DNA from: an uncultured Bacteroidota bacterium
GTDB taxonomy: Bacteria > Bacteroidota > Bacteroidia > Flavobacteriales > Flavobacteriaceae
NCBI GenBank assembly: GCA_902608795.1
Contig: CACLPI010000004.1
Location: 1-64,000 of the forward strand
Direction: 5' to 3'
DNA: 64,000 nt
Of the stretch, positions 11,135 to 21,155 are shown one piece after another. The notes under the pieces were generated by a model. That model ran no database searches. It saw only the letters and a program-made list of their open reading frames with translations, and was not told the origin of the DNA. The translations under genes and the position numbers were made by a program. How positions within the stretch are numbered: the first letter of the stretch is position 1; each line of letters starts with the position of its first letter.

Positions 11135-13396
11135 ATGAAGAAAATGAAAAAAATTATCTACATAATATTTGCAATTACTTTTATCTCATGTGCAGCATTT
11201 TTCAAAAGTGATGAGAAACTAATCAATTATATTGATCCATTTATTGGATCCGGAGGACATGGGCATGTATTTGTTGGGGCAAATGTTCCATTCGGTGGTG
11301 TACAAGTTGGGCCAACAAATTTTAATAAAGGTTGGGATTGGTCATCATCTTATCACCACACCGACAGTATTGTTAAAGGTTTTTGTCATATAAATGTTAG
11401 TGGAACTGGTATGTCAGATCTTGGAGAATTAACGATAATGCCAGCAACAGGAGAATTAAAAACTGGTGCGGGAACACAGGAAAATCATATGGCCGGTTAT
11501 TCATCACTGTACAGAAAAAATAAAGAATTTGCCACTGCAGGGTACTATAAAGTACATCTAGAAAGATATGATATTGATGTTGAATTAACAGCAACTGAAA
11601 GAGTTGGTCTTCATAATTATATTTTTCCTAACGCTGAAAAATCTAGGATAATTATAGACCTAGGAGAAGGTAGTGCAGATAGGCCAACTGAAACCTATAT
11701 TAAAAAAGTTAATGATACTCTTTTTGAAGGTCATAGATTTTCAACAGGGTGGGCAAGAGATCAAAGAGAATATTTTAGTCTTATAATTTCTAAACCTGTT
11801 TCCGATTTTATTATTTATGACAGACATAAAAAATTTAAAGGCATTGAAAGAAAAGGAGATTATGTAAAAGGATTTTTAGAATTTTCTACAGAAAAAGATG
11901 AGAAGATTATGGTTAAAATGGGTGTTTCTACTGTAAGCTCAAAAAATGCTTTGGAAAATATGATGATTGAATTACCGCATTGGGATTTTAACAAAGTTAA
12001 GAAAAATGCTGAACAGAAATGGGAAAATGAATTGTCTAAAATTAAAATTAAAACCAAGGATAAAAAGAAGAAAAGGGTATTCTATACAGCAATGTATCAC
12101 ACTATGATTGCACCAAATCTTTATCACGATTTAAACGGTGAATACAGAGGAACGGACAAGGTTGTATATAGGGATTCATCATTTACAAATTACACATTAT
12201 TTTCACTTTGGGATACATACAGAGCTGCTCATCCGCTTTATACTATCACACATCCTGAAAGGGTCAGTGATTTTGTTAATTCAATGATTAAAATTTATGA
12301 ACACCAAGGTAAACTTCCAGTATGGCACCTTCGTGGCAATGAGACAAATACGATGCCTGGCTATAGTGGTATTCCTGTTGTAATTGATGCAGCATTAAAA
12401 GGATTTGATAATATAGATTTAGAAAAAGTTTTTGAAGCAGCAAAAGTTAGTGCTACCGGAGATTTTGAGCCTGGAGTTAAAGATTTGATGGAAAGAGGGT
12501 ATATTCCTGCTGACTTTATGGTTGAGTCAGTAGCAAGTAGTATGGAATATGCTATTGGTGACTGGGGAATTGCACAATTAGCTAAAAAGCTGGGAAAGGT
12601 GGAAGATTATGAATATTTTATAAATCGATCCAAAGCCTACAAACAATATTTTGATCCAGAAACTAGATTCATGAGAGGTAAGCTTTCTGACGGTTCTTGG
12701 AGAACCCCATTTAACCCTATTTCAGCTGAGCATCGAGTAAATGATTATTGTGAGGGTAATGCCTGGCAATATCTTTGGCTCGTACCTCAAGATCCAGAAG
12801 GCTTAATTAAATTATTAGGTGGAGATAAAGAGTTCAATAAAAAATTAGATGAGTTATTTAGTATGTCTTCAGAATTAGGAGAGGAAGCTTCAATGGATAT
12901 AACGGGATTAATTGGTCAGTACGCTCATGGGAATGAACCAAGTCACCACACTACCTATATGTATGCGTACTCTGGTGAACATTATAAAATTGCTGATAAA
13001 GTTAGGTATATAAATAATGAATTATATACTGATCAACCCAACGGACTTTCTGGTAATGAAGATTGTGGGCAAATGTCTGCTTGGTATATATTATCTTCAA
13101 TGGGATTCTATCCAGTAAATCCATCTAACGGAGCATATATTTTCGGTTCACCCCTTTTTGATGAAGTAGTTTTAGATATTCCTGGAAAAAAGCAATTTAA
13201 AATTTCTGCTAAAAACAATAGTGATAAGAATATTTACATTCAATCTGTTTCACTAAATGGAGAGGAACATAAATATTCCTATATTACTCATAAAGAAATT
13301 TTAAAGGGTGGTGAACTTGAATTTACAATGGGACCAAAACCAAATAAAGATTTTGGTAAAGAAAAAAAATATAGGCCTGAATCTATAGTCTATTAA
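11135..13396 (+). CDS. GH92-family alpha-mannosidase (paralogue 2, canonical motifs)
   Basis: Lipoprotein signal; 'IDPFIGSGGHGHVFVGANVPFGGVQVGPTN', 'HGNEPSHHTTYMY', 'GNEDCGQMSAWYILSSMGFYPVNP'. Confidence 0.93.
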   Translation: MKKMKKIIYIIFAITFISCAAFFKSDEKLINYIDPFIGSGGHGHVFVGANVPFGGVQVGPTNFNKGWDWSSSYHHTDSIVKGFCHINVSGTGMSDLGELTIMPATGELKTGAGTQENHMAGYSSLYRKNKEFATAGYYKVHLERYDIDVELTATERVGLHNYIFPNAEKSRIIIDLGEGSADRPTETYIKKVNDTLFEGHRFSTGWARDQREYFSLIISKPVSDFIIYDRHKKFKGIERKGDYVKGFLEFSTEKDEKIMVKMGVSTVSSKNALENMMIELPHWDFNKVKKNAEQKWENELSKIKIKTKDKKKKRVFYTAMYHTMIAPNLYHDLNGEYRGTDKVVYRDSSFTNYTLFSLWDTYRAAHPLYTITHPERVSDFVNSMIKIYEHQGKLPVWHLRGNETNTMPGYSGIPVVIDAALKGFDNIDLEKVFEAAKVSATGDFEPGVKDLMERGYIPADFMVESVASSMEYAIGDWGIAQLAKKLGKVEDYEYFINRSKAYKQYFDPETRFMRGKLSDGSWRTPFNPISAEHRVNDYCEGNAWQYLWLVPQDPEGLIKLLGGDKEFNKKLDELFSMSSELGEEASMDITGLIGQYAHGNEPSHHTTYMYAYSGEHYKIADKVRYINNELYTDQPNGLSGNEDCGQMSAWYILSSMGFYPVNPSNGAYIFGSPLFDEVVLDIPGKKQFKISAKNNSDKNIYIQSVSLNGEEHKYSYITHKEILKGGELEFTMGPKPNKDFGKEKKYRPESIVY

Positions 13397-13397
13397 A

Positions 13398-15695
13398 ATG
13401 ATAAAAAATCTGATATTATATTGTCTAACTTTTCTTTTTTGTGGTTTTATTTATCCGCAAACAAATGAAGACTATGTAAAATATGTGAATCCTCTTATTG
13501 GAACTGACACCTCTTTTGAGCTTTCAAATGGAAATACCTATCCGGCTATCGCTAGACCATGGGGTATGAATTTTTGGACACCACAAACTGGTAAAATGGG
13601 AGATGGATGGGCATATACCTATAAGTCTGATAAACTTGTTGGTTTCAAACAAACCCATCAACCAAGTCCATGGATTAATGATTATGGCGCTTTTTCATTA
13701 ATGCCATCAGTTGGAAAATTAGCAGTATTGGAAAATGAGAGAAAATTAAAATTCAGTCATGACAATGAGATAGTTGAGCCTCACTACTACTCCGTTATCC
13801 TTGACGAGATAAATACCAAAGTTGAGTTTACAGTAACTGACAGGTCATCATTTTTTAAATTCAATTTTCCAAAATCAGAAAATTCAAATATCATAATTGA
13901 TGCATTTTTTAAAAATTCTGAAATAAAAGTGATACCAGATGAAAATAAAATTATTGGAATTACAAAAAATAATTCTGGTGGAGTGCCAGAAAATTTTGCT
14001 AACTATTTTGTAATTGAATTCAATCGTCCTTTTAAAAAATCAGGAGTTTGGGATGGAAGAGGAAATATTATTCCAAAAAATAAGTTAATTGGAAAACACG
14101 TCGGTGCATATGTATCTTTTGATACTACCGATAATGGATTGGTTGAAGTGAAAGTTTCATCTTCATTTATAAGCCATGAACAAGCCTGGATTAACCTCTA
14201 TAGAGAACTTCCAAAATCAAAAAAATTCCATGAGATTTTAGCTGAAGGACGTAAATCATGGAATAATGAATTGTCAAAAATAAAAGTTAAAGCTGAAAAC
14301 ACGGATTATGGTTTATTAAATAAAATTAAATTTTACTCCTGCTTTTACAGAACAATATTATTTCCTAGACAGTTTCATGAGTACAATATTGATGGGGAAC
14401 AAATTCACTATAGCCCATATAATGGAGAAATTTTAGAAGGTCCACTTTATACTGATAATGGCTTTTGGGATACCTTCAGGGCAGTTTTTCCGTTTTATAC
14501 AATTTTATACCCTGAAAAGCTTGGCGAAATTATGCAAGGCATAATGGTAAATCCATATAAAGAAAGTGGATGGCTTCCTGAATGGTCTAGTCCAGGGCAC
14601 AGGGATTGTATGATTGGATCAAATTCAGCGTCTATCATTGCTGAAGCTTTTCTAAAAGGAATAAAAAATTTTGATATCGATGTTGCATATGATGGGATAA
14701 TAAATAGCTCAGAGAATGAAGGACCCTTAAGTTCTGTCGGAAGAAAAGGCGCTTTTGAATATAATAATTTAGGCTATATTCCATTTGATTCTTCAATCAA
14801 TGAGAATGTAGCTAGAACATTAGAATATGCGTATAATGATTTTTCAATATGGAAATTGGCAATTGAATTAGGTCGTCCAAAAAGTGAAATTGAATTATTT
14901 GAAAATAGAGCAAATAATTATAAAAATGTTTTTGATTCATCAACAAATTTTATGAGAGGCAAATTGAAAAACGGTAATTTTCAATCTCCATTCATTGCTG
15001 ACGCATGGGGTGGAGCATTTACTGAGGGAAGCTCATGGCATTACACATGGTCAGTTCTGCATGACCCTCAGGGTCTAATAAATTTAATGGGGGGTAGAAA
15101 GGATTTTGTTAAAAAACTCGATGAAGTATTTACATCCGAACCTACCTCTGATTTTTCTTATTATGGATTTAAAATTCACGAAATTTTAGAAATGGAATTG
15201 CTAAATATGGGGCAGTATGCGCACGGTAACCAGCCGATTCAACATGCAATTTATTTTTACAATTATGCTCAGGAACCGTGGAAAACGCAAGAAAAAATAA
15301 GATATGTTTTAGATAATTTGTATGGTGCCGAAGCAGATGGATATTGTGGAGATGAAGATAACGGTCAGACCTCAGCATGGTTTTTATTTTCATCACTAGG
15401 ATTTTATCCAGTTGCGCCAGTAACAATGGAATATGTAATTGGTAGTCCATTATTTAATTATGTGGAAATTTCATTACCTAACGGTAAAAAGTTTATTATT
15501 GATTCAGCTGAAAATACTAATGAAAATATTTATGTTGATAATGTAAAACTTAATGAAAAGTATTATAATAAAAACTGGTTACATCACGATGATCTAACCA
15601 TGGGTGGTAAACTAATTTTTAATATGAAAGATACACCAAACTTTGAGTGGGGTTCTTCTAAAAGTAGTATCCCTTATTCAATGTCAAATGAATAA
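13398..15695 (+). CDS. GH92-family alpha-mannosidase-like protein (paralogue 3, GNQP variant motif)
   Basis: 'VNPLIGTDTSFELSNGNTYPAIARPWGMNFWTPQTG', 'FWDTFRAVFP', 'AHGNQPIQHAIYFYNYA', 'GDEDNGQTSAWFLFSSLGFYPVAP'. Confidence 0.9.
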   Translation: MIKNLILYCLTFLFCGFIYPQTNEDYVKYVNPLIGTDTSFELSNGNTYPAIARPWGMNFWTPQTGKMGDGWAYTYKSDKLVGFKQTHQPSPWINDYGAFSLMPSVGKLAVLENERKLKFSHDNEIVEPHYYSVILDEINTKVEFTVTDRSSFFKFNFPKSENSNIIIDAFFKNSEIKVIPDENKIIGITKNNSGGVPENFANYFVIEFNRPFKKSGVWDGRGNIIPKNKLIGKHVGAYVSFDTTDNGLVEVKVSSSFISHEQAWINLYRELPKSKKFHEILAEGRKSWNNELSKIKVKAENTDYGLLNKIKFYSCFYRTILFPRQFHEYNIDGEQIHYSPYNGEILEGPLYTDNGFWDTFRAVFPFYTILYPEKLGEIMQGIMVNPYKESGWLPEWSSPGHRDCMIGSNSASIIAEAFLKGIKNFDIDVAYDGIINSSENEGPLSSVGRKGAFEYNNLGYIPFDSSINENVARTLEYAYNDFSIWKLAIELGRPKSEIELFENRANNYKNVFDSSTNFMRGKLKNGNFQSPFIADAWGGAFTEGSSWHYTWSVLHDPQGLINLMGGRKDFVKKLDEVFTSEPTSDFSYYGFKIHEILEMELLNMGQYAHGNQPIQHAIYFYNYAQEPWKTQEKIRYVLDNLYGAEADGYCGDEDNGQTSAWFLFSSLGFYPVAPVTMEYVIGSPLFNYVEISLPNGKKFIIDSAENTNENIYVDNVKLNEKYYNKNWLHHDDLTMGGKLIFNMKDTPNFEWGSSKSSIPYSMSNE

Positions 15696-15701
15696 ATTTG
15701 T

Positions 15702-15775
15702 CGGGATGACAGGATTTGAACCTGCGACCCCACGGCCCCCAGCCGTGTGCGCTAACCGGACTACGCCACATCCCG
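15702..15775 (-). tRNA. tRNA-Pro (anticodon GGG)
   Basis: Reverse complement CGGGATGTGGCGTAGTCCGGTTAGCGCACACGGCTGGGGGCCGTGGGGTCGCAGGTTCAAATCCTGTCATCCCG; 7-bp acceptor stem, anticodon loop CTGGGGG. Confidence 0.95.
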
Positions 15776-15800
15776 ATTTGGCAAATATAAATTATATGTT

Positions 15801-16124
15801 ATGAATAAAAAGTTAAATGTAGAAAATTTAAAACAGCGTGAAATAGTGCCTGGGTTTCATGGTAGATTTATAAATGGTGAGAATATAACATGGGCATTTT
15901 GGGAAATAGAAAAGGATTCCTCAATACCTGACCATTTTCACATTCACGAACAAATAATGCACGTACTAAGTGGAGACTTTGAATTCACTGTTAATGGAAT
16001 AACCAGTGTTTTTTCAAACGGGGATACAATTGTAATACCATCGAATACTCCTCACAGAGGAAAAGCTCTAACAAATTGTAAAATAATGGATGTGTTTAGT
16101 CCTAAAAGAGAAGAATATAAATGA
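15801..16124 (+). CDS. Cupin domain-containing protein
   Basis: 'DHFHIHEQIMHVLSGDFEFTVNG...GDTIVIPSNTPHRGKALT'. Confidence 0.85.
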   Translation: MNKKLNVENLKQREIVPGFHGRFINGENITWAFWEIEKDSSIPDHFHIHEQIMHVLSGDFEFTVNGITSVFSNGDTIVIPSNTPHRGKALTNCKIMDVFSPKREEYK

Positions 16125-16906
16125 AAATAAATTTAAATAATAAAAAAGCACTTATTGGTGGAAGCAGCAAAGGATTGGGTTATGCGGTTGCAAAACAATT
16201 GGCCAGTTGTGGAGCTATAGTAACAATGGTTTCAAGAAATGAGTCTTTATTAAAAAAAAATATTATTGAGTTAAAAAAACTAACAGGAAATGATCACAAT
16301 TATATTCTAGTTGATTACAATAACGCAAAAAAATATAAGAAAATAATTGATGATTTTTTTAAAGCTAATTCTGTTGATATTTTAATAAATAATACACAGG
16401 GTCCACCTGCAGGAGATGTACTAAGTGTTTCTGAATTAGATTATGAAAATACATTTAATTTACTGTTTCAAAACACTATAAGTACCTCAATGGCAGCATT
16501 GAAAGGAATGCAAAAAAATGGTTGGGGTAGAATTATTAATATGACATCTGTTTCTGTAAAAGAGCCGTTATCATATCTTGCTCTTTCAAATACAATTAGA
16601 TCAGCTGTTACTAGTTGGGGTAAAACCTTGTCAATTGATTCAGGTAAACACAATATCACTGTAAATAATATCCTGACAGGTTTTTTTAACACAGAAAGAC
16701 TAAAAGAATTAAACTCAGAAAAAGCGAAAAAATTTAATATTGAAATGGATGAGGTTTTTCAAAAAATGTCAGAAATGGTTCCAATGAAAAGAATCGGTGA
16801 GCCTGAGGAATTTGGATATTTAGTTGCTTTTTTGTCTTCAGAATATGCAAATTATATCAACGGGGTAAATATTCCAATAGATGGGGGTCTACTTAAATCA
16901 ATGTGA
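16121..16906 (+). CDS. SDR-family oxidoreductase
   Basis: 'ALIGGSSKGLGYAVAKQLA' nucleotide-binding motif, 'NNTQGPP', C-term 'NGVNIPIDGGLLKSM'. Confidence 0.88.
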   Translation: MKINLNNKKALIGGSSKGLGYAVAKQLASCGAIVTMVSRNESLLKKNIIELKKLTGNDHNYILVDYNNAKKYKKIIDDFFKANSVDILINNTQGPPAGDVLSVSELDYENTFNLLFQNTISTSMAALKGMQKNGWGRIINMTSVSVKEPLSYLALSNTIRSAVTSWGKTLSIDSGKHNITVNNILTGFFNTERLKELNSEKAKKFNIEMDEVFQKMSEMVPMKRIGEPEEFGYLVAFLSSEYANYINGVNIPIDGGLLKSM

Positions 16907-16910
16907 AAAA

Positions 16911-17618
16911 TTACTTCAAAACAACTATCCTTTCAGAAGGATTGAAGGGTGTGTCAATTAAACTCCCAGAGGCATCAATTAATTCAAGTTTAATTTTTAT
17001 TTCCCCTTTTGGTAAGCCTTTGATATAATAAGGTGCCCACTCATCAATTATAAATTCTGCATCCATAATCGTTGCTTTAACCTTATTTCCATTTGAGGAA
17101 ATTTCAGTATTTACCAAATAAAAATCAAGTAATAAATATTCAGTATCTAAGCCTTCATAAGTTCCTTTTGGTCTACTGTAAAATAGAAATTCTTTATTTA
17201 AATCAATTTTATCTTCGCCGACTTGAGTAAAGACAAAAGAATTTGGGTTTTTTACAGACTCGTGATAAGATCTGGAAAGGAATGCTAAAATAACATTACT
17301 GCTTTCTTTAAATTGTTTTGTAAATGTATCCTCGTAGTGAGCTGAGTAAGGACCATTATTCACAATAAAATGAATATGCTGACCTTTTGTAGAGTTAGCT
17401 AGTTGATAGTCAAAATTTTTGAGAGTCTGCATACCAAGTTCATAACTAATTACATCAAATGAAAATTCATATCCATCTTCAATAGCTAGTGGTTTATTCA
17501 AATTAATTTTTGCATTTGAATATTCAGGTGAGCCTTGGACTTTATGGATTGTGATTTCGGTCTCAATGTTACATGAAGTAAAAAATAACACAAGAATTAA
17601 AACAATATATTTTTTCAT
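16911..17618 (-). CDS. Hypothetical lipoprotein
   Basis: Full ORF with lipobox 'VLFFTSCNIE'. Confidence 0.7.
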   Translation of the reverse strand: MKKYIVLILVLFFTSCNIETEITIHKVQGSPEYSNAKINLNKPLAIEDGYEFSFDVISYELGMQTLKNFDYQLANSTKGQHIHFIVNNGPYSAHYEDTFTKQFKESSNVILAFLSRSYHESVKNPNSFVFTQVGEDKIDLNKEFLFYSRPKGTYEGLDTEYLLLDFYLVNTEISSNGNKVKATIMDAEFIIDEWAPYYIKGLPKGEIKIKLELIDASGSLIDTPFNPSERIVVLK

Positions 17619-17630
17619 TTGATAAAATTA

Positions 17631-17662
17631 AAAAAAGCACCCAAACTGGGTGCTTTTTTTTT
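17631..17662 (-). terminator. Rho-independent terminator of 17679-18179
   Basis: AAAAAAGCACCCA-aac-TGGGTGCTTTTTTTT hairpin with A/T tracts on both sides. Confidence 0.85.
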
Positions 17663-17678
17663 AAAAAATTTTACAAAA

Positions 17679-18179
17679 TTATTCTGTATCCTCTGCAGGT
17701 GGTACATCCATTTGATAAACATAAAATAACTGGACTTTTCCATCTTGTATTTTAGCATCAATCATTTGATTCTTTTTTACCTCAGCTTCACCATCTTTAA
17801 GCGTAACAGAATGACCTGCAATCACCCATTCTGCGCCACCAGTAACACCTTTGTATGGCATTGACCAGTAAATATCCCATTTGGGGTCTGCCATAGAAAA
17901 CCAAGTGTCTAAAAAATTAATATGGTCATCAGTACCATTAATCCTTGCACCGTCAGGGCCGACAACTAAAATTGAATCTGAGTTAAGACCTCTAATAGCA
18001 TCCATATCTCTATTGTTATGCGCTTCAATATACTTTACCCAGACATCATTGACCTCATCAGTGGCTACAACAAATTTTTCACCGGGCTGCGGCACAAAGA
18101 AACCAGCTCCTACTTGTTCAGCAGGTGCATTACACGCTGTAAATGTTACAGCAAAAATTAAAATAAATAGTTTTCTCAT
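17679..18179 (-). CDS. NTF2/SnoaL-like secreted lipoprotein
   Basis: 'VKYIEAHNNRDMDAIRGLNSDSILVVGPDG' NTF2-like fold signature; lipobox 'FTACNAP'. Confidence 0.7.
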   Translation of the reverse strand: MRKLFILIFAVTFTACNAPAEQVGAGFFVPQPGEKFVVATDEVNDVWVKYIEAHNNRDMDAIRGLNSDSILVVGPDGARINGTDDHINFLDTWFSMADPKWDIYWSMPYKGVTGGAEWVIAGHSVTLKDGEAEVKKNQMIDAKIQDGKVQLFYVYQMDVPPAEDTE

Positions 18180-18209
18180 AGTTTTTGTATTTAGTTAGTT
18201 ATTTAATTA

Positions 18210-18611
18210 TTATTTATTATCTCTTCCAATTATTTTATTGAAAGTTTCAACATCAAATTCATTTCCATACAGTAATGTAGAAAATCTTTGAATCTCAGCA
18301 GCAATTTGAATTGCAGCTTTTATCTCATCATCAGTAGCTCCCACTTTTTTAGCAAATTCAATTTGAGCAGCTATACAATATTCGCATCTAATTGCTGCTG
18401 AAACAGCTATTGCAACTAAACGTCCTTCCTTCGCTTCAATTGGACTCTCATCAGACCATAGCATATTAAACTCGTCAAAGTATTCAGCAGCTTCTTGGGC
18501 CATAAATTCTGGATACATTACATTCCAAGGTGCTTCTTTTTTTTCTTGCTCTTGACTAAAACTCAAGCTGGTTATTAAAAAGCATATTAAAGTTAATCTT
18601 TTCATATTCAT
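18210..18611 (-). CDS. Carboxymuconolactone decarboxylase (AhpD-like) family protein, exported
   Basis: 'IRCEYCIAAQIEFAKKVGATDDEIKAAIQIA' CxxC AhpD-like motif. Confidence 0.8.
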   Translation of the reverse strand: MNMKRLTLICFLITSLSFSQEQEKKEAPWNVMYPEFMAQEAAEYFDEFNMLWSDESPIEAKEGRLVAIAVSAAIRCEYCIAAQIEFAKKVGATDDEIKAAIQIAAEIQRFSTLLYGNEFDVETFNKIIGRDNK

Positions 18612-18671
18612 AGTTTTAATTTAAGCGCACAATATAATAAATTCATTTAGAATTTAATATTAAAATGATTT

Positions 18672-18701
18672 CAAAAAAAAACACCCCACAATGGGGTGTT
18701 T
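18672..18701 (-). terminator. Rho-independent terminator of the fasciclin gene
   Basis: AAAAAAAAACACCCCA-caa-TGGGGTGTTT hairpin; T-tract on minus strand. Confidence 0.8.
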
Positions 18702-18726
18702 CATAAAGTGGAAATATTAAATAGTT

Positions 18727-19698
18727 TTACGGTAATACAACTGTATCAATTGCATGTATAATTCCATTATTAGCCTGAACATCTACTGCAACAATGTTAC
18801 TAGTACGTCCATTGTTATCAGTTAAAATTCCTTCACCATTATCTCCAAAGTTAAAGAGTAATGCTCCACCCCCGGCTGTGGTAAACTGCATACCATCGGA
18901 TAAATTTATAGATAATTGATTTGCACCCACTATAACATGATAGGATAATACAGCAGATAATGTTGGTTCATCAATATCATTTAGACTGTTCACGCCAAGT
19001 TCAGTTAATAAACTTTCAAATGCTGAATTAATTGGTGCAAATACAGTAAAAGGGGAAGGAGCAGATCCTGCTGGTATACTTAACAAGCCAACAAAAGATT
19101 GTGTTAAATCTGGTCTAGTTAATGCTTGCACTAAAATTCCAAAGTTTGGATCAGCAAGGGCAAATGTTACAACGGATGGTAATCCTATTACACCATCTAC
19201 AATGTGTACTATTCCATTACTTGCTACTACATCAGCGCTAGTAACAGATGACACTCCATTGAATGTTACGCCATTATCAGTATTTATATAAATGGACATA
19301 TTGGTTCCAGAAGCACCACTGACAGCTTGTGTTGACGCATATCCATTAGTTAATGAGCTTGATTGAACTTCTCCAATAATAACGTGATTTAATAAAACAT
19401 TAGTTAAAACATCAACTGGAATATCATCTAAACTAGCCGCGTTTATACTCGTTAAGAATGCATCAAAAGCATCATTTGTTGGTGCTAAAACAGTAAAAGC
19501 GCCTGGTGTACTAAGAGTTGCATCCAGACCGGTTACTTGTAATGCAGAAACTAAAGTGCTTAAACTTTCAGTTTGAGACGCTAAGTCAACGATTGAAGAT
19601 CCCGCACAGCAAACACCATCATCATCATTATCATCATCACATGAAATAATAAATAATGATAAGAATAGTATTGGTAAAATTTTAAAATAATTTTTCAT
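18727..19698 (-). CDS. Fasciclin (FAS1) domain-containing lipoprotein, two FAS1 repeats
   Basis: 'FTVLAPTNDAFDAFL', 'NGIVHIVDGVIGLP', 'FTVFAPINSAFESLL', 'NGIIHAIDTVVLP'. Confidence 0.93.
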   Translation of the reverse strand: MKNYFKILPILFLSLFIISCDDDNDDDGVCCAGSSIVDLASQTESLSTLVSALQVTGLDATLSTPGAFTVLAPTNDAFDAFLTSINAASLDDIPVDVLTNVLLNHVIIGEVQSSSLTNGYASTQAVSGASGTNMSIYINTDNGVTFNGVSSVTSADVVASNGIVHIVDGVIGLPSVVTFALADPNFGILVQALTRPDLTQSFVGLLSIPAGSAPSPFTVFAPINSAFESLLTELGVNSLNDIDEPTLSAVLSYHVIVGANQLSINLSDGMQFTTAGGGALLFNFGDNGEGILTDNNGRTSNIVAVDVQANNGIIHAIDTVVLP

Positions 19699-19746
19699 GT
19701 TTTCTCTTTTTTAAAGAAAACCTAATGACAAAACCTATGCCAAAAA

Positions 19747-21102
19747 CTAAATAAAAAATATTATCGTATAAAACAGCCCAAAAAACGTTTGTAAATAAAT
19801 TGTCTTAAGGTTTGAAAATATTAAATTCCTGTTGTTATAATTCTTGTACAAATTGTAAAATGCCAACAAACCATATATATACAATAGAATATTACATATA
19901 AAAAATACAATCATATTAAAGTCAGTAATATTGTTTTGAAAGATTTCTAGCATTAAATAAGAACTTATAAAAGCTGCAGATAATAGAATCAAATATGCCC
20001 ATCTTGAATTTTTTTTACCAAATGTAACAACCAGGTGATTTTTCCCAGTCTTAGCATCACTGGTGGTGTCTGGAAATTGATTAATAAATAAAATATTAGT
20101 AGTTAAAAATCCAAAAGGAATACCAATATATATAGCATTATAAAAATCCTGAGAAAATAATTCAATAGTTGACGATGATATCGCATAATAACCACCCAAT
20201 GTTAAAAGGGGACCAAATGTTAAAAAAATTGCTAATTCACCTAGACCCCTACGAGCAGATAATCTGATGGGTTTTGCAGTATAAAAATATCCTAAAAACC
20301 AACCAATAAAACCTATTAGCAAGGCCATACTTAAATTTTCGAAAGACTGAGTAACAATATAGCTATTGATTAGTAACATTAAAGTGCAAAAAACTGTAAG
20401 AAACAGCATTGTATATGCTAGCCTTTTTGTGCCTTTTAAAGTAATTAGTCCGAGTTCTATAGCTCGACTTCCTCCTGAAAGTTGAGCTCCTTCAAGCATA
20501 GTGGAATTTAAGCCAGCATTAAAATATTCATAATTTATTCCGTCCGTTCCATGTTTAACATCAAAATAATCATTAAATAAATTTGAAGATAAATGAAGAA
20601 AAACAACACCAGCAAGACATAAAATAAAAGATAATGGGCTAAATAAGTTATCACCAAACGCTGCTAACATTGATGCTAGAGCAAATATTGGAAATAATGA
20701 AGCACTGGTAAATCCACCTCTTGTAATAGCAAAAACCCATTTGATAAATTTGGTCGTAAATTTAATCGGAATTTTAACTTCTTCATCAATTGGAATTGTT
20801 ATACCACAATAGCCAGTTTGGGGGTTGCTTTTTCCGTTAGCAAATGTTGGTGTAATTTTTATTTTTGCATTAAACCTAGAACCATCTTTTCTTATAAAAA
20901 AGGTTTTAGTTGTATGTTCTCCGTCTTTAGTAGCACCTTTAAGCCAGGTTCCTACATTTTGGATTACAATTTCTCCAGCAGAAAATAATGACACTCTTTT
21001 TTTACCAATTAGCTCTTTCTTTGGGTAACCAAATAGTTTTTCTCCATCAGGATTAATGGTTTCGATAACCCCTTCTAAATCACATGTAATAACACTTTTC
21101 AT
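19747..21102 (-). CDS. PAS domain - UbiA-family prenyltransferase fusion
   Basis: N-term PAS ('VITCDLEGVIETINPDGEKLFGYPKKELIGKKRVSLF', 'FIRKDGSRFNAKI'); C-term UbiA motifs 'NLFNDYFDVKHGTD' and 'FPDTTSDAKTGKNHLVV'. Confidence 0.85.
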   Translation of the reverse strand: MKSVITCDLEGVIETINPDGEKLFGYPKKELIGKKRVSLFSAGEIVIQNVGTWLKGATKDGEHTTKTFFIRKDGSRFNAKIKITPTFANGKSNPQTGYCGITIPIDEEVKIPIKFTTKFIKWVFAITRGGFTSASLFPIFALASMLAAFGDNLFSPLSFILCLAGVVFLHLSSNLFNDYFDVKHGTDGINYEYFNAGLNSTMLEGAQLSGGSRAIELGLITLKGTKRLAYTMLFLTVFCTLMLLINSYIVTQSFENLSMALLIGFIGWFLGYFYTAKPIRLSARRGLGELAIFLTFGPLLTLGGYYAISSSTIELFSQDFYNAIYIGIPFGFLTTNILFINQFPDTTSDAKTGKNHLVVTFGKKNSRWAYLILLSAAFISSYLMLEIFQNNITDFNMIVFFICNILLYIYGLLAFYNLYKNYNNRNLIFSNLKTIYLQTFFGLFYTIIFFI

Positions 21103-21155
21103 TATTTAATTTTTTTTGCAAATCTATTAAATGTAATTACATTAAAAAAAGTAAA

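Noticed and set aside
15169-15450. Minus-strand ORF of 93 aa
   Set aside because: Antisense inside the third GH92 gene; composition looks non-coding.
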